Below, piece by piece: positions 45,658 through 56,827 of a stretch of 64,000 nucleotides of DNA; position 1 is the first letter of the stretch, and every line of letters starts with the position of its first letter. Source of the DNA: Paraphaeosphaeria minitans (lineage: Eukaryota; Ascomycota; Dothideomycetes; Pleosporales; Didymosphaeriaceae); the NCBI GenBank assembly GCA_015832175.1, contig WJXW01000009.1, positions 186,001 to 250,000 on the forward strand. The letters run 5' to 3'. The position numbers and the translations under genes are program-made. A model generated the notes under the pieces. That model worked only from the letters and a program-made list of their open reading frames with translations, was not told the DNA's origin and did not search any database.

Positions 45658-45735
45658 AGATGTCGTGGCTAACCGCGTGTCGCTTAGAGATGAGAAGATG
45701 TCGTGGCTAACCGCGTGCCGCTACGAGATGAGAAG
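45658..45735. repeat. 38-bp tandem duplication
   Basis: Two copies of AGATGTCGTGGCTAACCGCG plus TGTCGCTTAGAGATGAGA differ by three or four bases. Confidence 0.8.
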
Positions 45736-45917
45736 TGTTCGGTTGACGGCACACCTTCTTCATCTATATCTTCTCCTCTGACGTCTTCCCCTCGTGCTCG
45801 AACTTTCAAGGCGATAAGAGGCACCAGAGAATGGGCCGTGTTCTGCACGATGTCTTGACGGCGAGGCGCTTGGTGGGCATTCCGATGGCGTTCCTGGGGT
45901 TGAGGCGCCGTGTTTTC

Positions 45918-46055
45918 ATTGAGGACTCGATCGCTACTTCCTCTTCCTGATGGTGTAATGTGAGGAAAGAGCTACCGTGGCTAATTGAGGACTCGATCGC
46001 TACTTCCTCTTCCTGATGGTGTACCCAATGTGAGGAAAGAGCTACCATGACTAAT
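45918..46055. repeat. About 65-bp tandem duplication
   Basis: Two copies begin ATTGAGGACTCGATCGCTAC and end with AAAGAGCTACC and a TGGCTA/TGACTA variant. The second copy carries a CCCA insertion. Confidence 0.8.
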
Positions 46056-46564
46056 TGCAAGCACGTGCGAGACTAGGCACCTGCAAGCTACCGGCTAACC
46101 TTGCCGGAGCATCGTGACATTACCGTAGACGCCCACTATGATAACGCAGCTCCGTGCCATCGCAGGCGTTGCCAAATTCACCACTTTCCGTCACGGCTGC
46201 ATCGAGGGCATTCCTGGTGTTGGGGTGCGGTGCGGTGAGGTGAGGTGAGGTGAGGTGAACGAGCCTGAGGCTTCCGGCTTCAGGCTTCGGGCGCGGGTCG
46301 AGGCAGGAACCAATCAGGGGCGGCAAACGGGCCCACGGACGCGGACGGACCCACTGGCGCAGCGCCCCACTCTTCTCCTCATCTGCCTCTTTCTCGAATC
46401 CTCTCTTGCACCACCACCACCACCACCACCACACACACACACTTCAGCGCACCCGCCCGCCACCGCCGCCCACGCTACACCAGCGCAAGACCTCGCCAAT
46501 CCAAGCAGCAGCTTCCCACACCACCTTACGTCCGTATCCGAAGCAACCGTGGCAACCCCGAACA

Positions 46565-47503
46565 ATGGCGCATTCGAATTCGAAACGAAGCAGTAGTAGT
46601 AGTAGTAATCGCAGCGACCGCTCGACCGCCAATGTGCGCGCCTCGGCCTACGTTGTGAACGCCTCTTCCGCCACTCTCCAGGGCTTCCACTACTCCACTA
46701 CCGGGGCTGGCGGGGCTGAGTGGTGTTCCTGAGGTCGGCTCGGTGAGTTTTCTGCCTCGGCATCCGCGCTCCGCACACTGACTGTGCACCAGGGAATACC
46801 TTCACCTCCACCGAGTCCCCCCCTCGCCGCCAAGGCATCGTCCAACGCTGTTGGACGGGCGCGCAGAGGGGGGGCTGCATACACCATTACGGGAGAGTGT
46901 GAGAGACTCTTCTGCGAGACACTGCGGGCTGTTTTCCTTGGTGAGGGGAACTTGGCTCAGCAGGACTCGCTGGTGATGGGTATGCATAACATGACTACCG
47001 ATATCGTCAACAACTATGGCATCGATGTGCAATTGGATACGACTAGCGCTACGGATTCGCCGTCTCCGGAAGGGTATGGCTGGGTCCACCAGAAGGGATT
47101 GGTGAGCGACTGGATCGAGGTCTGGGACTATGTGGGCGGTATTCGATTTCGTGGGTTCGTCGCGGAGAAGGCCGACGTGAAGGCTATGGTTGTATTTTTC
47201 GACCAGAACGTGATTGGAGGCGACCTCAAAGCTGGGTGAGTCAGACTCCTTTCCGAGTCATATGCACTGAACATTTCCTAAGTTTCCGACAGGTTGATGG
47301 CGCTCCTCGAGCTCTGCGCAGCGGAATACCTCGCCTGCACCCGCCTCGTGGTTTGCGTAGACCGCCACACCCAACAGCAGCCCTTGGAAGTACTCTCCAA
47401 GGACCTCGGATGGATCGGCTTCCAGCTCACCACTCTCCGCGAGTTCGCCGAAGAGGGCGACGTCATCAGCAACGAGTGGCTGTTCATGGAGATGGACACG
47501 TAG
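46565..47503 (+). CDS. Ornithine decarboxylase antizyme, expressed by +1 ribosomal frameshift
   Basis: ORF1 starts at the ATG at 46565 and ends at TGA 46730-46732 after 55 codons (Ser-rich, ending AEWCS). Skipping the T at 46730 moves reading into the +1 frame, GAG GTC GGC TCG. This joins over a 50-nt intron (46743-46792, GTGAGT...CACCAG) to 46793-47235 and, over a 57-nt intron, to 47293-47503. The fused product is 276 residues. The ORF2 part has the antizyme fold signature: SDWIEVWDYVGGIRFRGF, ADVKAMVVFFDQN, CTRLVVCVDR, LGWIGFQLTTL and SNEWLFMEMD. Antizyme binds ornithine decarboxylase and sends it to the proteasome without ubiquitin, and it inhibits polyamine uptake. Polyamines stimulate the frameshift, closing the feedback loop. 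A trinucleotide AGT repeat encodes the Ser run in ORF1. The start is the first good ATG; an upstream in-frame ATG at 46406 is less likely. Confidence 0.92.
46721..46733 (+). promoter_or_regulatory. Programmed +1 frameshift site of antizyme
   Basis: TGG TGT TCC TGA G is the classic antizyme shift context, in which the ribosome pauses at TCC TGA and moves forward by one base. The residues W-C-S before the stop are the same as in vertebrate antizyme 1. The frame used downstream encodes the conserved domain, so the shift is required. Confidence 0.9.
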
Positions 47504-48388
47504 TCGCTACCACTTGCACGTCTGAGGGTTTGCAATTGTTCCGAGTTTTCAGTTTCACGGGGTTTCGAGTATGATTTCACCTGCAGCTCAACTTTCGGAC
47601 GGGAGTATGGGTTTACCTGCTGGAGTCGGTGTCGCTTTTCAGTTCGGAGTCTGCACCTGTACATGCATCCTTTCCTATTCTGTCCAGGCTTGTCTCTGAC
47701 AGCGGACCAGGTAATCGAGGGTATTTGAATCACGGAGAATGTTACATCCATCTCATATGTTCCATACGCAATTGTCACTTGTGCATCGAGGACGCAGGCA
47801 GGGTGCTCGCCATCACCAAGTACGCAGCGGTAATGGTTACGAGAATGCATCGCATGACCGTCTATTCGGCGCGATGGGGAACAGAGGAGGCTGCCTGTGA
47901 ATCTGCAGGGTGCTCGGTGCCTGAGGCTGAGGTCATTCTGCCCACTGAACTAGCCGAAGCTGATGTCTAGATTATACCGACCTGACCTACGCTACAATCT
48001 GCCCAGGTCAACGGGAGCGCAGTCGGACGACGCCAAAATCTCCGGCGCTCGACGTGTGGTCTCGAATGGAGATGGGCCAGTGACTTGAAAGGATGTTTTG
48101 GTTGGCGAATAGGAAATATACAAGGAGCTGGTTAGGTAGGCATAGGGTACGGGACATGCTTCGTGCTGTGAAGATGTGTTAGTCTAGGGGAAAACAGTAA
48201 AACACGGGGACGTGGACACGGGAAAGAGGGGACGCGTGTGGGGCGTGGGGCGTACAGACTGGTTGCCGATTCGGCAATGGTCACGTCCCGAGGTACGATA
48301 GCGTCCCGGTCGTGGATCTGAAGGGCTTGCATTTGGTGGTTGATGGATTATCTAGGGGCTGGTGCGATCAATGGGGAGGTGAGTAGGT

Positions 48389-48422
<34 letters not shown>

Positions 48423-48622
48423 GGGCATGGGCAACATGCAGGGCGCGGATGGTCATGCTCGGTCTGAAACAAAATGTATAAAATAAGGAAAAGAAGGAGG
48501 GTGTGGAAACAACATGCCACCCTTTTTTGCTAGTACGCTTGAGCAAGGGCGAAGGACGGCTGATGTACCTAGGTACCTAGCCGTGGCCCGCGACGCGGAA
48601 TTTTCATGCTCGACGAAACGGC
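47504..48622. other. Convergent spacer with a G30 run
   Basis: About 1.1 kb between convergent genes contain a run of 30 G at 48392-48421 and an ACCTAGGTACCTAG palindrome near 48568. Open frames are short and unsupported. Confidence 0.5.
48392..48421. repeat. G30 homopolymer
   Basis: Thirty consecutive G follow TAGGTATT. Confidence 0.85.
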
Positions 48623-49984
48623 TCAGAGGCTCTCTTCATCCGCGTTGCGACCACCCGTGGGACGCCGGAGAAGCTCGCCGACGGACTGGATGCCGCGGCC
48701 GAGACAATCGAAGCCGTGCCTGGCGAGGCCGCAGAAACGTGTCCAAGTCCAGTCCGCTAGGGCGCGCGACGAGCTCGCAATGAGGGGTGCGTGGGCGACG
48801 ATGAAGACGGCAAGGCTTTCGACTGGTGGCAGGAAGGTGAGGAGCGACTCCATCCCGGTCGGGCTCCAGAAGAGAATTGACATCGATGCCAGAGAGCAGA
48901 GCAGTACGCTCAGGAACAGTGAGCGGCGTGGCTCCCGGTCATCTCGGAAGGACGCGTAGCTGTATGCCGCAGTCGTGGCCAGATGCGCGAGGTACACCCC
49001 GTAGAGGAGAGGCATGGGTGATCTAGAATCCGTCTTTACGATGGGCCAAGACAGCGATAATGCGGCCATGAGGTAGGGCAGGCCCCCTGCGAATCGGCAC
49101 TGCTGGAATACGGTCCCCAGGAGACCGGTTGCGAAGACGTATGGCAGGAAAGCATTCCAGCAGCCATTCCGCGTTGCTTCGGTTGAGTCGTCCAAAGCGT
49201 GAACCTCCCCCAGGAGGCACAAGAGCACACCAGACAAGACAAGGCGGCTTGGAGCACGGTTGAGGAGGATCGTCATTCGGCTGATGCGTTGGAGTAGGGT
49301 CTTGAACGCCTGTGCTGCACGGTTTCCCGAGCGCTCCCATCGCAAGTTATGCCTGCTTTCCACCTCGAAGTCCATTTCCGCGCTGTGCCAAAGCTTGAAC
49401 GTAATCAAGGTCGGTACTTTGTGATCCTTGATGGGATCTTCTCTGTTTCTCATGCGTGAGACAGGCGAGAGCTCCGGGCTTTCATCCCGTCTCTTAGATG
49501 TGAACAAACCATTCAGAAGTGATTTTCTGGATTCTCCACGTCCTTGAGCATTACTCGCTTGTTGTTCCCGGGCTTTTTTTGTGTATTCATCTACGAGCAT
49601 GGGGTGAGGCTCAGCGTATGTGGTCTTGATATCGATCATCTGTTCAATCGCTTGGTCTATCGTTCTTTTGTAGACCGATTCGTAGTCAACTAAGCCATTG
49701 AAATACCATGTTGCTTGATGGAACCGAGCCCAGATTTGAGAAGAGGTTCTGGCGCGTACGCTGGAGTCGGTTGAGTTGTCATGGGGTTCACCTGAAAGGT
49801 AAGGGCAGTTCTCCAACGAGGAACCCCAGCTCGAAAGTGAGGATCTGCTAGCCCAGCAGACTAGCCAGTCTTTCCTATTTTCGAGGGACTGATCGCTCCG
49901 CTTTTGCTCGCTCAACGGTTCGGCAATGGTAGCCATCCTCGCAGCCAAGTTTTCCTGGGAGAACGAAGGGAGAGCGGTTCGCAT
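48623..49984 (-). CDS. Multi-pass membrane protein of unknown function
   Basis: A single exon encodes 453 residues; an in-frame ATG at codon 17 (MATIAEP) is another possible start. The first ~235 residues are soluble, charged and Ser/Arg-rich. The second half has about five hydrophobic helices (around residues 250-270, 285-325, 335-355, 365-385 and 395-415) ending in an Arg-rich tail. I do not recognise the family. It is divergent from the HET-fragment/membrane gene at 50442, with 460 bp between the starts, and both proteins have a soluble N-terminal half and a membrane C-terminal half. Confidence 0.6.
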   Translation of the reverse strand: MRTALPSFSQENLAARMATIAEPLSEQKRSDQSLENRKDWLVCWASRSSLSSWGSSLENCPYLSGEPHDNSTDSSVRARTSSQIWARFHQATWYFNGLVDYESVYKRTIDQAIEQMIDIKTTYAEPHPMLVDEYTKKAREQQASNAQGRGESRKSLLNGLFTSKRRDESPELSPVSRMRNREDPIKDHKVPTLITFKLWHSAEMDFEVESRHNLRWERSGNRAAQAFKTLLQRISRMTILLNRAPSRLVLSGVLLCLLGEVHALDDSTEATRNGCWNAFLPYVFATGLLGTVFQQCRFAGGLPYLMAALSLSWPIVKTDSRSPMPLLYGVYLAHLATTAAYSYASFRDDREPRRSLFLSVLLCSLASMSILFWSPTGMESLLTFLPPVESLAVFIVAHAPLIASSSRALADWTWTRFCGLARHGFDCLGRGIQSVGELLRRPTGGRNADEESL

Positions 49985-50441
49985 GCGGCAGGCGGTGGAA
50001 GCGATGGTCTCGACTTCGAGTCAACCCACGATCTAACGAATACGGCCGTGTACGCTATGAACAGTCAGCCATCATAGTGTAGTAATCCCGGCCAGCATCC
50101 TACCTAAGACCAATGAGGCGTGGAAAGAGAAGAGAGCAAAGAGCAAGGAGCAGAATTGTTCAAGTGTTTGAATAGTAACACGTAGTCCAAACCAAATGTT
50201 GTCGCCCAGACAAGATTGGGAGGGATGATGAAGTCGGTGGTGCCAAGCTGGTGGCAGTGCCCCGACAACCCCTCATTGCCATCTTTGCGTACAAGGCTGC
50301 GTTTTCAGCGCTCCCACTCTTAAGCACCGTTCATAATTGCTTGCCTCAATACCGTTCCACTCGCTTTCGATTCGAAAACACGCCACAGGATCGCCTCAGA
50401 GACGCTGATCGCTTTGCGTTGTCGTCAGCCTTGCGAACAGG
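49985..50441. promoter_or_regulatory. Shared upstream region of the divergent membrane pair
   Basis: This 460-bp intergenic stretch lies between the two divergent starts. No clear core-promoter motif is visible. Confidence 0.4.
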
Positions 50442-51346
50442 ATGCGCTTGCTCCACTTGCTCAAATCTGGGGAATACGTGTTGGAAGAACACACAGACTC
50501 GACACTGTCTGAAAATGTGCCTCAATACGCTTTTATCTCGCACACATGGGGAGTTGATAAGGGTACATACCAAGACTGGACATCGGAGGAAGGGTTTTCC
50601 GCTCGGAAGAGAGACCTTGGGTATCGATCGGTATCAACACAAACTCTTCCGCTACAACGACCATGCCACAATCAATTGAGGAAGAAAATTTCTACTAATG
50701 CGTGGGACTTCCTAAAATGCGCCGGAGCCGTCACTGTCGGCGTCCTATGTACTGCGTTGATGTCGGATTACTCCACGTTACGGCATCGCGGAGGCGGTGG
50801 ATCCGACGGTTTCTTTCTCGGAAGCTCCGTGATGGCAAACTGGATAACACTCTTGAATAAGGGAAGAGACGCCGCTTCTAATCGAGAAAATCCGACAAAG
50901 TCTGTACGTTAAATACTTCGGGCCGCCTGAACTCAACGGATTTATCAGCTGCCCCGAAGATTCCAATACTGACGTATACGCAGTGGTACGCAGAACGCCC
51001 TTCCTTTCTCTTTCGCGACCCGAGTCCTTCGCTCCCTGTTGCCGCCGTAGTCGCCTACCAACTCGCATTCCGCCATCTACACGTCATCTTGTCGTCGAGA
51101 TCCAGATTTCATATACACATACTGGCCATGGGTGGAATGACAGCTTTGTTGTTGGCTTCCATCGGAGGAGTGGACATGTTAGACACGGCGCTGGTGGTGA
51201 TGCCCATGGCTGTGAACATTAGTCTTCTCGTGAGTTACGTGGTTGGAATGTTGTGGACAGCGGTAGCAAGACCTCCATCGGAAAATGGCGATCTCTACGA
51301 AAAGAATGTGAGCAAGGACAATAAGGCATCGCCGTTGGACTGTTGA
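50442..51346 (+). CDS. HET-domain N-terminal fragment joined to a membrane region
   Basis: Exon 1 (50442-50903) and exon 2 (50984-51346), joined over an 80-nt intron (GTACGT, branch ACTGAC, acceptor TACGCAG), give 274 residues. The N-terminus MRLLHLLKSGEYVLEEH followed by PQYAFISHTWGVDKGTYQDW is the start of a HET domain, including the conserved SHTWG block. The second and third HET blocks (WIDTCCI-like and RAWTLQE-like) are absent. The sequence instead passes into hydrophobic helices at about residues 85-105 and 165-190 and a pair near 205-255, ending in a short charged tail. This is either a truncated HET gene with an acquired membrane end, or a HET-like start on a membrane protein. The clean frame and good intron argue against simple decay. 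Confidence 0.6.
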
Positions 51347-51777
51347 AACGGTTGTAACGATGTAGTGACGGCAGGACGATGGAAAGAGCAATGCAAAGGG
51401 TGACTGAGGTTGGAATTAGGGAAAGTGCCGTGCACCATGCAATGCGCTAGATCTGCCCGGCCGCCGTTAGCGCCTTGAACGTGCAACGGATGCAAGCATG
51501 AGTGTTGAACGTAGGCGTTATTTCTTTCGAAAAACTGACAAGTGCGGTTACGCCTCGGGTCAAACTCCTATGTGTTATACTCTGGAGTGTTGTTCTGGCT
51601 GCGGTCTATCAAAGCATCCATAGATTTAGCGTTGACTTTGGCGACTCAGAAACCTCTTTCGTACACAATTCTCGTTTGAACCTGTTCCTGCGACTTCTTG
51701 ATATCGGATTTTGTTTTCAGACTTCCAGATCCATACATCTCTTATCCGCCCTCATCCTCACCCTCTACCTTATCCAC
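51347..51777. other. Convergent spacer
   Basis: About 430 bp lie before the stop codon of the listerin gene. A plus-strand frame at 51502-51807 overlaps that gene's 3' end and has no support. Confidence 0.45.
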
Positions 51778-54700
51778 CTACCCATAATTAAAAGGATTTC
51801 TACATAACGGACAACTACTACTCCCACTGCTCTTGAACCACTTGAACAAACACCCCCCATGAAACAAATTTCTACACGTACTGCACCTCTTATCCGGCAA
51901 ACGTTTATCGCTCCCCACAACGCTATAACAAATCGCACATTCCGTCTGCCCCTTCATCGCGCCCTCCACATTCCGCTTGAACGTTGTCAGCGCATCGATG
52001 ATGGAGCCGTTGAAAATTGTGATTGCGCCTAGCGACGTGCGTAGCCAAGACTGCCACTTCTGCTCGTTAACGGCGACACGGGAGAGGCCTTCGATGCGCG
52101 CGGGGGCGAGGGGGAAAGAGGGCGGGAGGGTGAGCCGCATCGCCACGGTGGCATCGTCGATGACGTATGTAGTTGTTATTTCGTGGGCGCGAAACGCGAT
52201 TTTGACGGCAAAGGGCTCGTCTGGTGGAATTGTATCGGCCCAGGATTGAACGGATGAGAGCGCGGAGGTGATTACCGGCGGGGAGATGTGTTTTTCGGTC
52301 CAGGGCTCGAGGGCCACGACGACGGGACGTGATTTGCAGTCGATGTACCAGGATTTGGTAAGCGAGGGGAGATGCAGGAGGCACAGGTAGTAGATATGGG
52401 TGAGTAGCCAGTGGGCGTCGCGGCGCGGGAGCTCGATGTCGGGCTCGTAAGTGGTGGGATCGAGGCGAGAGATGTCAACAGGCTTATTGTGTGCGTGGCC
52501 GAGGAAGTCGAAGGCGAAGTCGAGCAGGCCAGGGAGATACGCGCCTGTCTTGATGTGGTCGACATAGTCGTTCTTGACTTTGAACGATGAGTGGGCGAGG
52601 TGGTCGAAAACAAGGAGCCAGGACAGGAGGTAGCCGCGCAGGGGGAGCGGGATGCTGCGTTCAAAGTTGGCGTCGGCCAGGGCAGCGACGGTGGGCGCTT
52701 CGAGGATTAGAGAGAGGAGCTCTTCTGGCAGGCGGGCAGTGGTCTTTTCGAGGGCAGAGTCGATCGAGATCTGTTCCTGAGCGGCGGGGATTTGCTTGTG
52801 AAGGATGTTGAAGGCGGTCTGCTGTACGGGTTGCGATTCTACGTACAAGAGCGGGAAGAGATCCTCGGTCGACTCTAGGTGCTGGAGGGGCACCTTTGCG
52901 ATTTGACGAGCTAAGACATCGTTGACCATCTTCAAGGGCTGGTGGAACTCGTCAGGGAAATGTTGCGAGTGTTTGAGGAGATTGACGAGGCCGCTAGCGA
53001 TGGCTTGTTCGGACTCTTTCCAAACATCGACAAGGTCATCGTTCGGGTCTTCGGTCTGTGTTAAAGTACGCAGCTGAGCATATAGCTTGAGAGATGCGTG
53101 CACGAAAGGTATCGGGCTATTCCAGCGTTAGTGTCATGATCCAGCATTCTTCCGATGATCGTACCTATTCAGTCCCGACTCGGTCTCCTGAAGTGCAGAA
53201 GTGACTGCCCAGCTGTCGCACAAAGCATTGAGTATTTCGCCCCAGTGCTCGCCATAGAGGTCGCTCATAAGCGGCAACAACACTGTAAGCGCACGACAGA
53301 CTTCGGCGTGAAGAGGGAAAGCACCGCTGCCGTTCGACAACCATGGTATCACATGCTTGACGTAGAAAACCAAGCGTTGCTTTGCGATACTGTGTGCAAT
53401 GTCTTCTTGACCGTGCAAGAGCATGTTGAGTAGTACGAGCTGCTGGATCCCTGACTTGTGTTAGTCATATTGGTTTCGCAGTCCGTAAAGCCAAATCACC
53501 TTCGTCTGGTTTCTGTTCGATGTCCAGACCCGTGAGATCGGCCACAAGCTCGTTGCACATCCTCTCGCATGACTTCGAGGCCGCGAATTGCTCCTTAAAC
53601 GAGTTGAGCAGGCCGATGAGGGGGAAAATTTCTGGATCAAGTATTAGGTGAGTTGAGAGGGTTCCTTGGATCACTCACCCTTACTTCTACGAACAGTCTT
53701 CAGTGTGTCTTGAAGCTTCGCGGTTTCCGTATTCCGCAAGCCGTAAATCTCCAAAGCATCGGAAATCAATATGCTGTAAGTGCGTGCTGAGTAGTAAGAC
53801 CTGGGAGACGCTTCCGAGTCAATTTTGGACAAAAGCGACAGAGCCCAATTGAGCAGAAAATCACTAGACTCAGATCCGCGTTTTGCTTTCATGTTCCTGA
53901 GCTCTTGGTTCACAAAATGCTGGGCATCGGCCATGAACGAAATGGCATCAGCCTCAACATCTGTATTGTATTCGACCCAGAGCCCGTTGGCACCGGCCAG
54001 ACCAAGGTTGTCATCAGCCAATTGGATTGTGAGCGCAATATTGCGGACAAATCCATCCCTGATGTCCGATGGCACGTTCTCAATGTTAAAGACGTCTGTA
54101 TCATTGAAGAGTCTTGTGACATACTGCGTGATACGGTAGGCGGCAGAGTAGCCATCAGCATCTCTAGAAATATTTTTCATAGGTTTGCCTTCGCCCGGTT
54201 GCACCAGGTAGACCGCACCGCCGAGAGGATTGGCTATCGCCAACGATGTCTTTGGTGCGGCATCCAGGAATGGTGCCAGCGCTGCATCCCAGTCGTCAGT
54301 GCTAGGGAAGACTCCTGCAACGTCCTCCCAAGAGCTTCCAGGTTTCACAAGCTGCTTGGCGAGCTCGACCAAAGTCTCTACTGACACGGACGTCTGCGTC
54401 GCTTGTTTGAGTCCTTGTTGGAGAAGTCCATATACCGACTGTTTTGTGTCCGATCCAGCAGTGAGCACCGTCTGTATGGATGCATTGACAGCCGCAGCAT
54501 CTCGAGAGATGACTTCATCGCCCGACTCGGATGCCAAGAGTAGGCTTTGCAGCAAGCCTGAGCCTTGCTGAGTAGGAAGAAAATCCTTCAACATTGAAGG
54601 GTTCTGCCTAACAATTTGTCGGAGACCCTGTAGTGCGTATGGCGCCTCTTGTGAAATCGAAAGTGATTGGGTCATGGATGACAATATCTCATCAGTGGTT

Positions 54701-56827
54701 TCCGGCGCTAAGATTTTCGCAGGGGACTGAAGAATGCGATAAAATGCGTCCCACTCAGTAGTCCCGGCGAGTGCATCGCGGACGCTCGACTTGATATAGC
54801 CCTGTAGAGACGAGTCGCTCAGCGCAAGGTCGAATGACTTAGGCACTTTGCGTGAGGTCAATAGCGCTTCCAGGGCCTTGGTCCTCGTGGGTGAATCAGG
54901 CCCTTCGAGGATAGCTTTGAGCGTCGCTGCCCAAGTCTGTCCGAACAGTTCGGATATAGACAAGGAGTAGAGAATGTCCACCAGATGTGACGAAGATGGT
55001 GTAAGTATCAGCCTTGGCAGTTCCGAACTAATAAATTTCTCGAGATCATCCGCAGTCTCTTTATCAGCAAGCAACATTCCACGGTCGCGGTGTAGAAGCT
55101 CGGCTACAACACCTGCTGCTCCATACGGCTTGCCGTTTCGGTTCGAAATAACAGTCAATGCTTCCCGGGTGACGGAAGTGCAGCAACGTTGGAATAATGC
55201 ACGCAGCTGTGTGCTGCCTTCCCCTTCTAGCACTTCTTTCTGCAGTGCAGCAAGCCGCGAGCCCCTCTGTATCAGAGCACTTTGGGATTTTTCGTAATCT
55301 TTCGATTGCTCTGGAGCTGAGACCTTTATATCGTTGATGAGCTGCGTGGTGTAGTTCGGCCACGTTGTCTCCAGAATCGTCGGCATGCTGCCAATATTCG
55401 TGGCTTTTGCTACAAGATGGGATGCATTGGGTGGTACGCTCCAGTCGCTAGTCTCCGGAGAAGGTTGTAGATGCTGCGCCATTATGGGGAGCAGCATGTC
55501 TTCCAGTACCTCGGTCTGATCATCGCTAGATAGATCTGCGCAAAGCGACCGGGCAAGTCCTAGATAGGCACCATAGGCGGCTTCCAGGTTGATCCTTGAT
55601 TCTTCTCTCCTCGAGATGCCATCGTGCATGGCGCTGAGAAGTTTGATAGCATCGGCAGCGTTTGAAGGCAGAGCAACTTTAGGTACAGCCTCGAGAAGAC
55701 TGGCCGTTCGAACCCAAAACTGCTGTGGACCAGCCTGTGAGCCCTTCTTCAAAAATTGTCGCAGTCTCCGGTCCACCGACGTCTTGCTACTGTAATTTTC
55801 GGTCCATACAGTAGGGTAGGCAGCAGTGAGCAGCGCTAGAGTATCAACATAGTCTACCGAAGACCCAGTTTGGTCGGAGTCGAGTCCAGTCGCGAGGTAA
55901 GCCTTGCTGATTGACCGCAAGTGGCTTTTCACTGCTACTGGTTGCTTTTCTAAGCATGTCCTCAGGAATCGGTGAATTGCTCGCCGTACGGAGGCGTCAT
56001 TGTGCGATGCGAACTCCCACAACTTCTTGTCGCCAAGGAGACCGTCGTAGTCTGCTTGGTGTTTGGAAATTTCTTCCGGTTTCAAGTTTGCCAGTAGGCT
56101 GCCAAGCAGCAAAATACACGCAGAAACGACTCTACTGAACTTGGATTCCGCATCATCCGGGTTAACAGTCCGCTCGTCGCTGAGCGTCTGTGGCGTCTCT
56201 CGATCGATTGCATCGCGGCAGTACTCCAGTATGGGTTGCTGATATGCGCGACGGATATTCTGTATCTTCTCTGGTGTGTTGAAGACCTGGCGCAGCGCAT
56301 TTTGCGTCGCGTCCACCACGGAGCGGTCGCCATCGTACAGACCACATAGCCATGCGCCGACGGACTTGGGCATGTGCTTTGCGAATCTCTTGCCAGCCGC
56401 GGCAGCCAGCTGGCCTTGCAGAGCGTGCGCATTGCTCCGCACGAAGCGACCGTTGTCTATGGAGGCACGAGGATACATTTTGACCTGCAGGAAAAGATGA
56501 ATTACTACCTGAGCGGTATGTACACGCATGAGGCACACGCACCCATGCTTCCAACAGCCCGTCCTCTACTGGCTCTTCCGACTTCGCGACATGTGCCTGC
56601 AGGTCTTCCAATGCACGAGCTTTGGTCGTGCTGTCCTTCTTCGACAGGTTCTTGAAGTAAACGACAACATTTGCGTCGGATATGGTCGAGAAGTCGGGTG
56701 GCTCTGTTACGTGGGAGAGCTGTGACGAGCTGGTGCCGAACGCGGGCGTCGATGAACCGAACGCACCGAACGTGCTCGTTGCAGCGCGGGCGCTACTGGC
56801 CTGAGCCTTATTCGGTCGCTTGCTCAT
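51778..56827 (-). CDS. LTN1: Listerin E3 ubiquitin ligase (LTN1/RKR1)
   Basis: Five exons, 56543-56827, 53679-56484, 53500-53631, 53165-53450 and 51778-53116, sum to exactly 1616 codons (1615 residues; yeast Rkr1 is about 1560). Listerin ubiquitinates nascent chains stalled on 60S ribosomes as part of the ribosome quality control complex. The N-terminus has the conserved VVYFKNLSKKDSTTKARALE block that contacts the 60S-Rqc2 complex. The middle is a long run of HEAT-like helices. The C-terminal RING-CH-like domain is complete: CAIC, CSTC, a Cys in FHGGCLFKWF with the preceding His, and CPLC. All four introns are short (47-58 nt) and their phases fit. Divergent from RAD3 with 289 bp between starts. 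Confidence 0.93.

Larger units (their letters stand above)
45491..46564. other. Intergenic region with two direct-repeat pairs
   Basis: The region holds two separate tandem duplications, at 45658-45735 and at 45918-46055. It also has a GGTGAGGTGAGG stretch near 46236, a CCAAT box at about 46310 and CACCACCACC followed by CACACACA near 46410-46440. The last 250 bp are the likely promoter and 5' UTR of the antizyme gene. No gene is seen. Confidence 0.55.

Noticed and set aside
50860..51068. Continuation frame reading LYVKYFGPPELNGFISC as coding
   Set aside because: The stretch has donor GTACGT, a CTGAC branch and acceptor CGCAG, and removing it restores a clean frame, so it is intronic.
51502..51807. 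A plus-strand frame of 101 codons with hydrophobic helices
   Set aside because: It overlaps the 3' end of the listerin gene, and no domain or homologue pattern is recognised.
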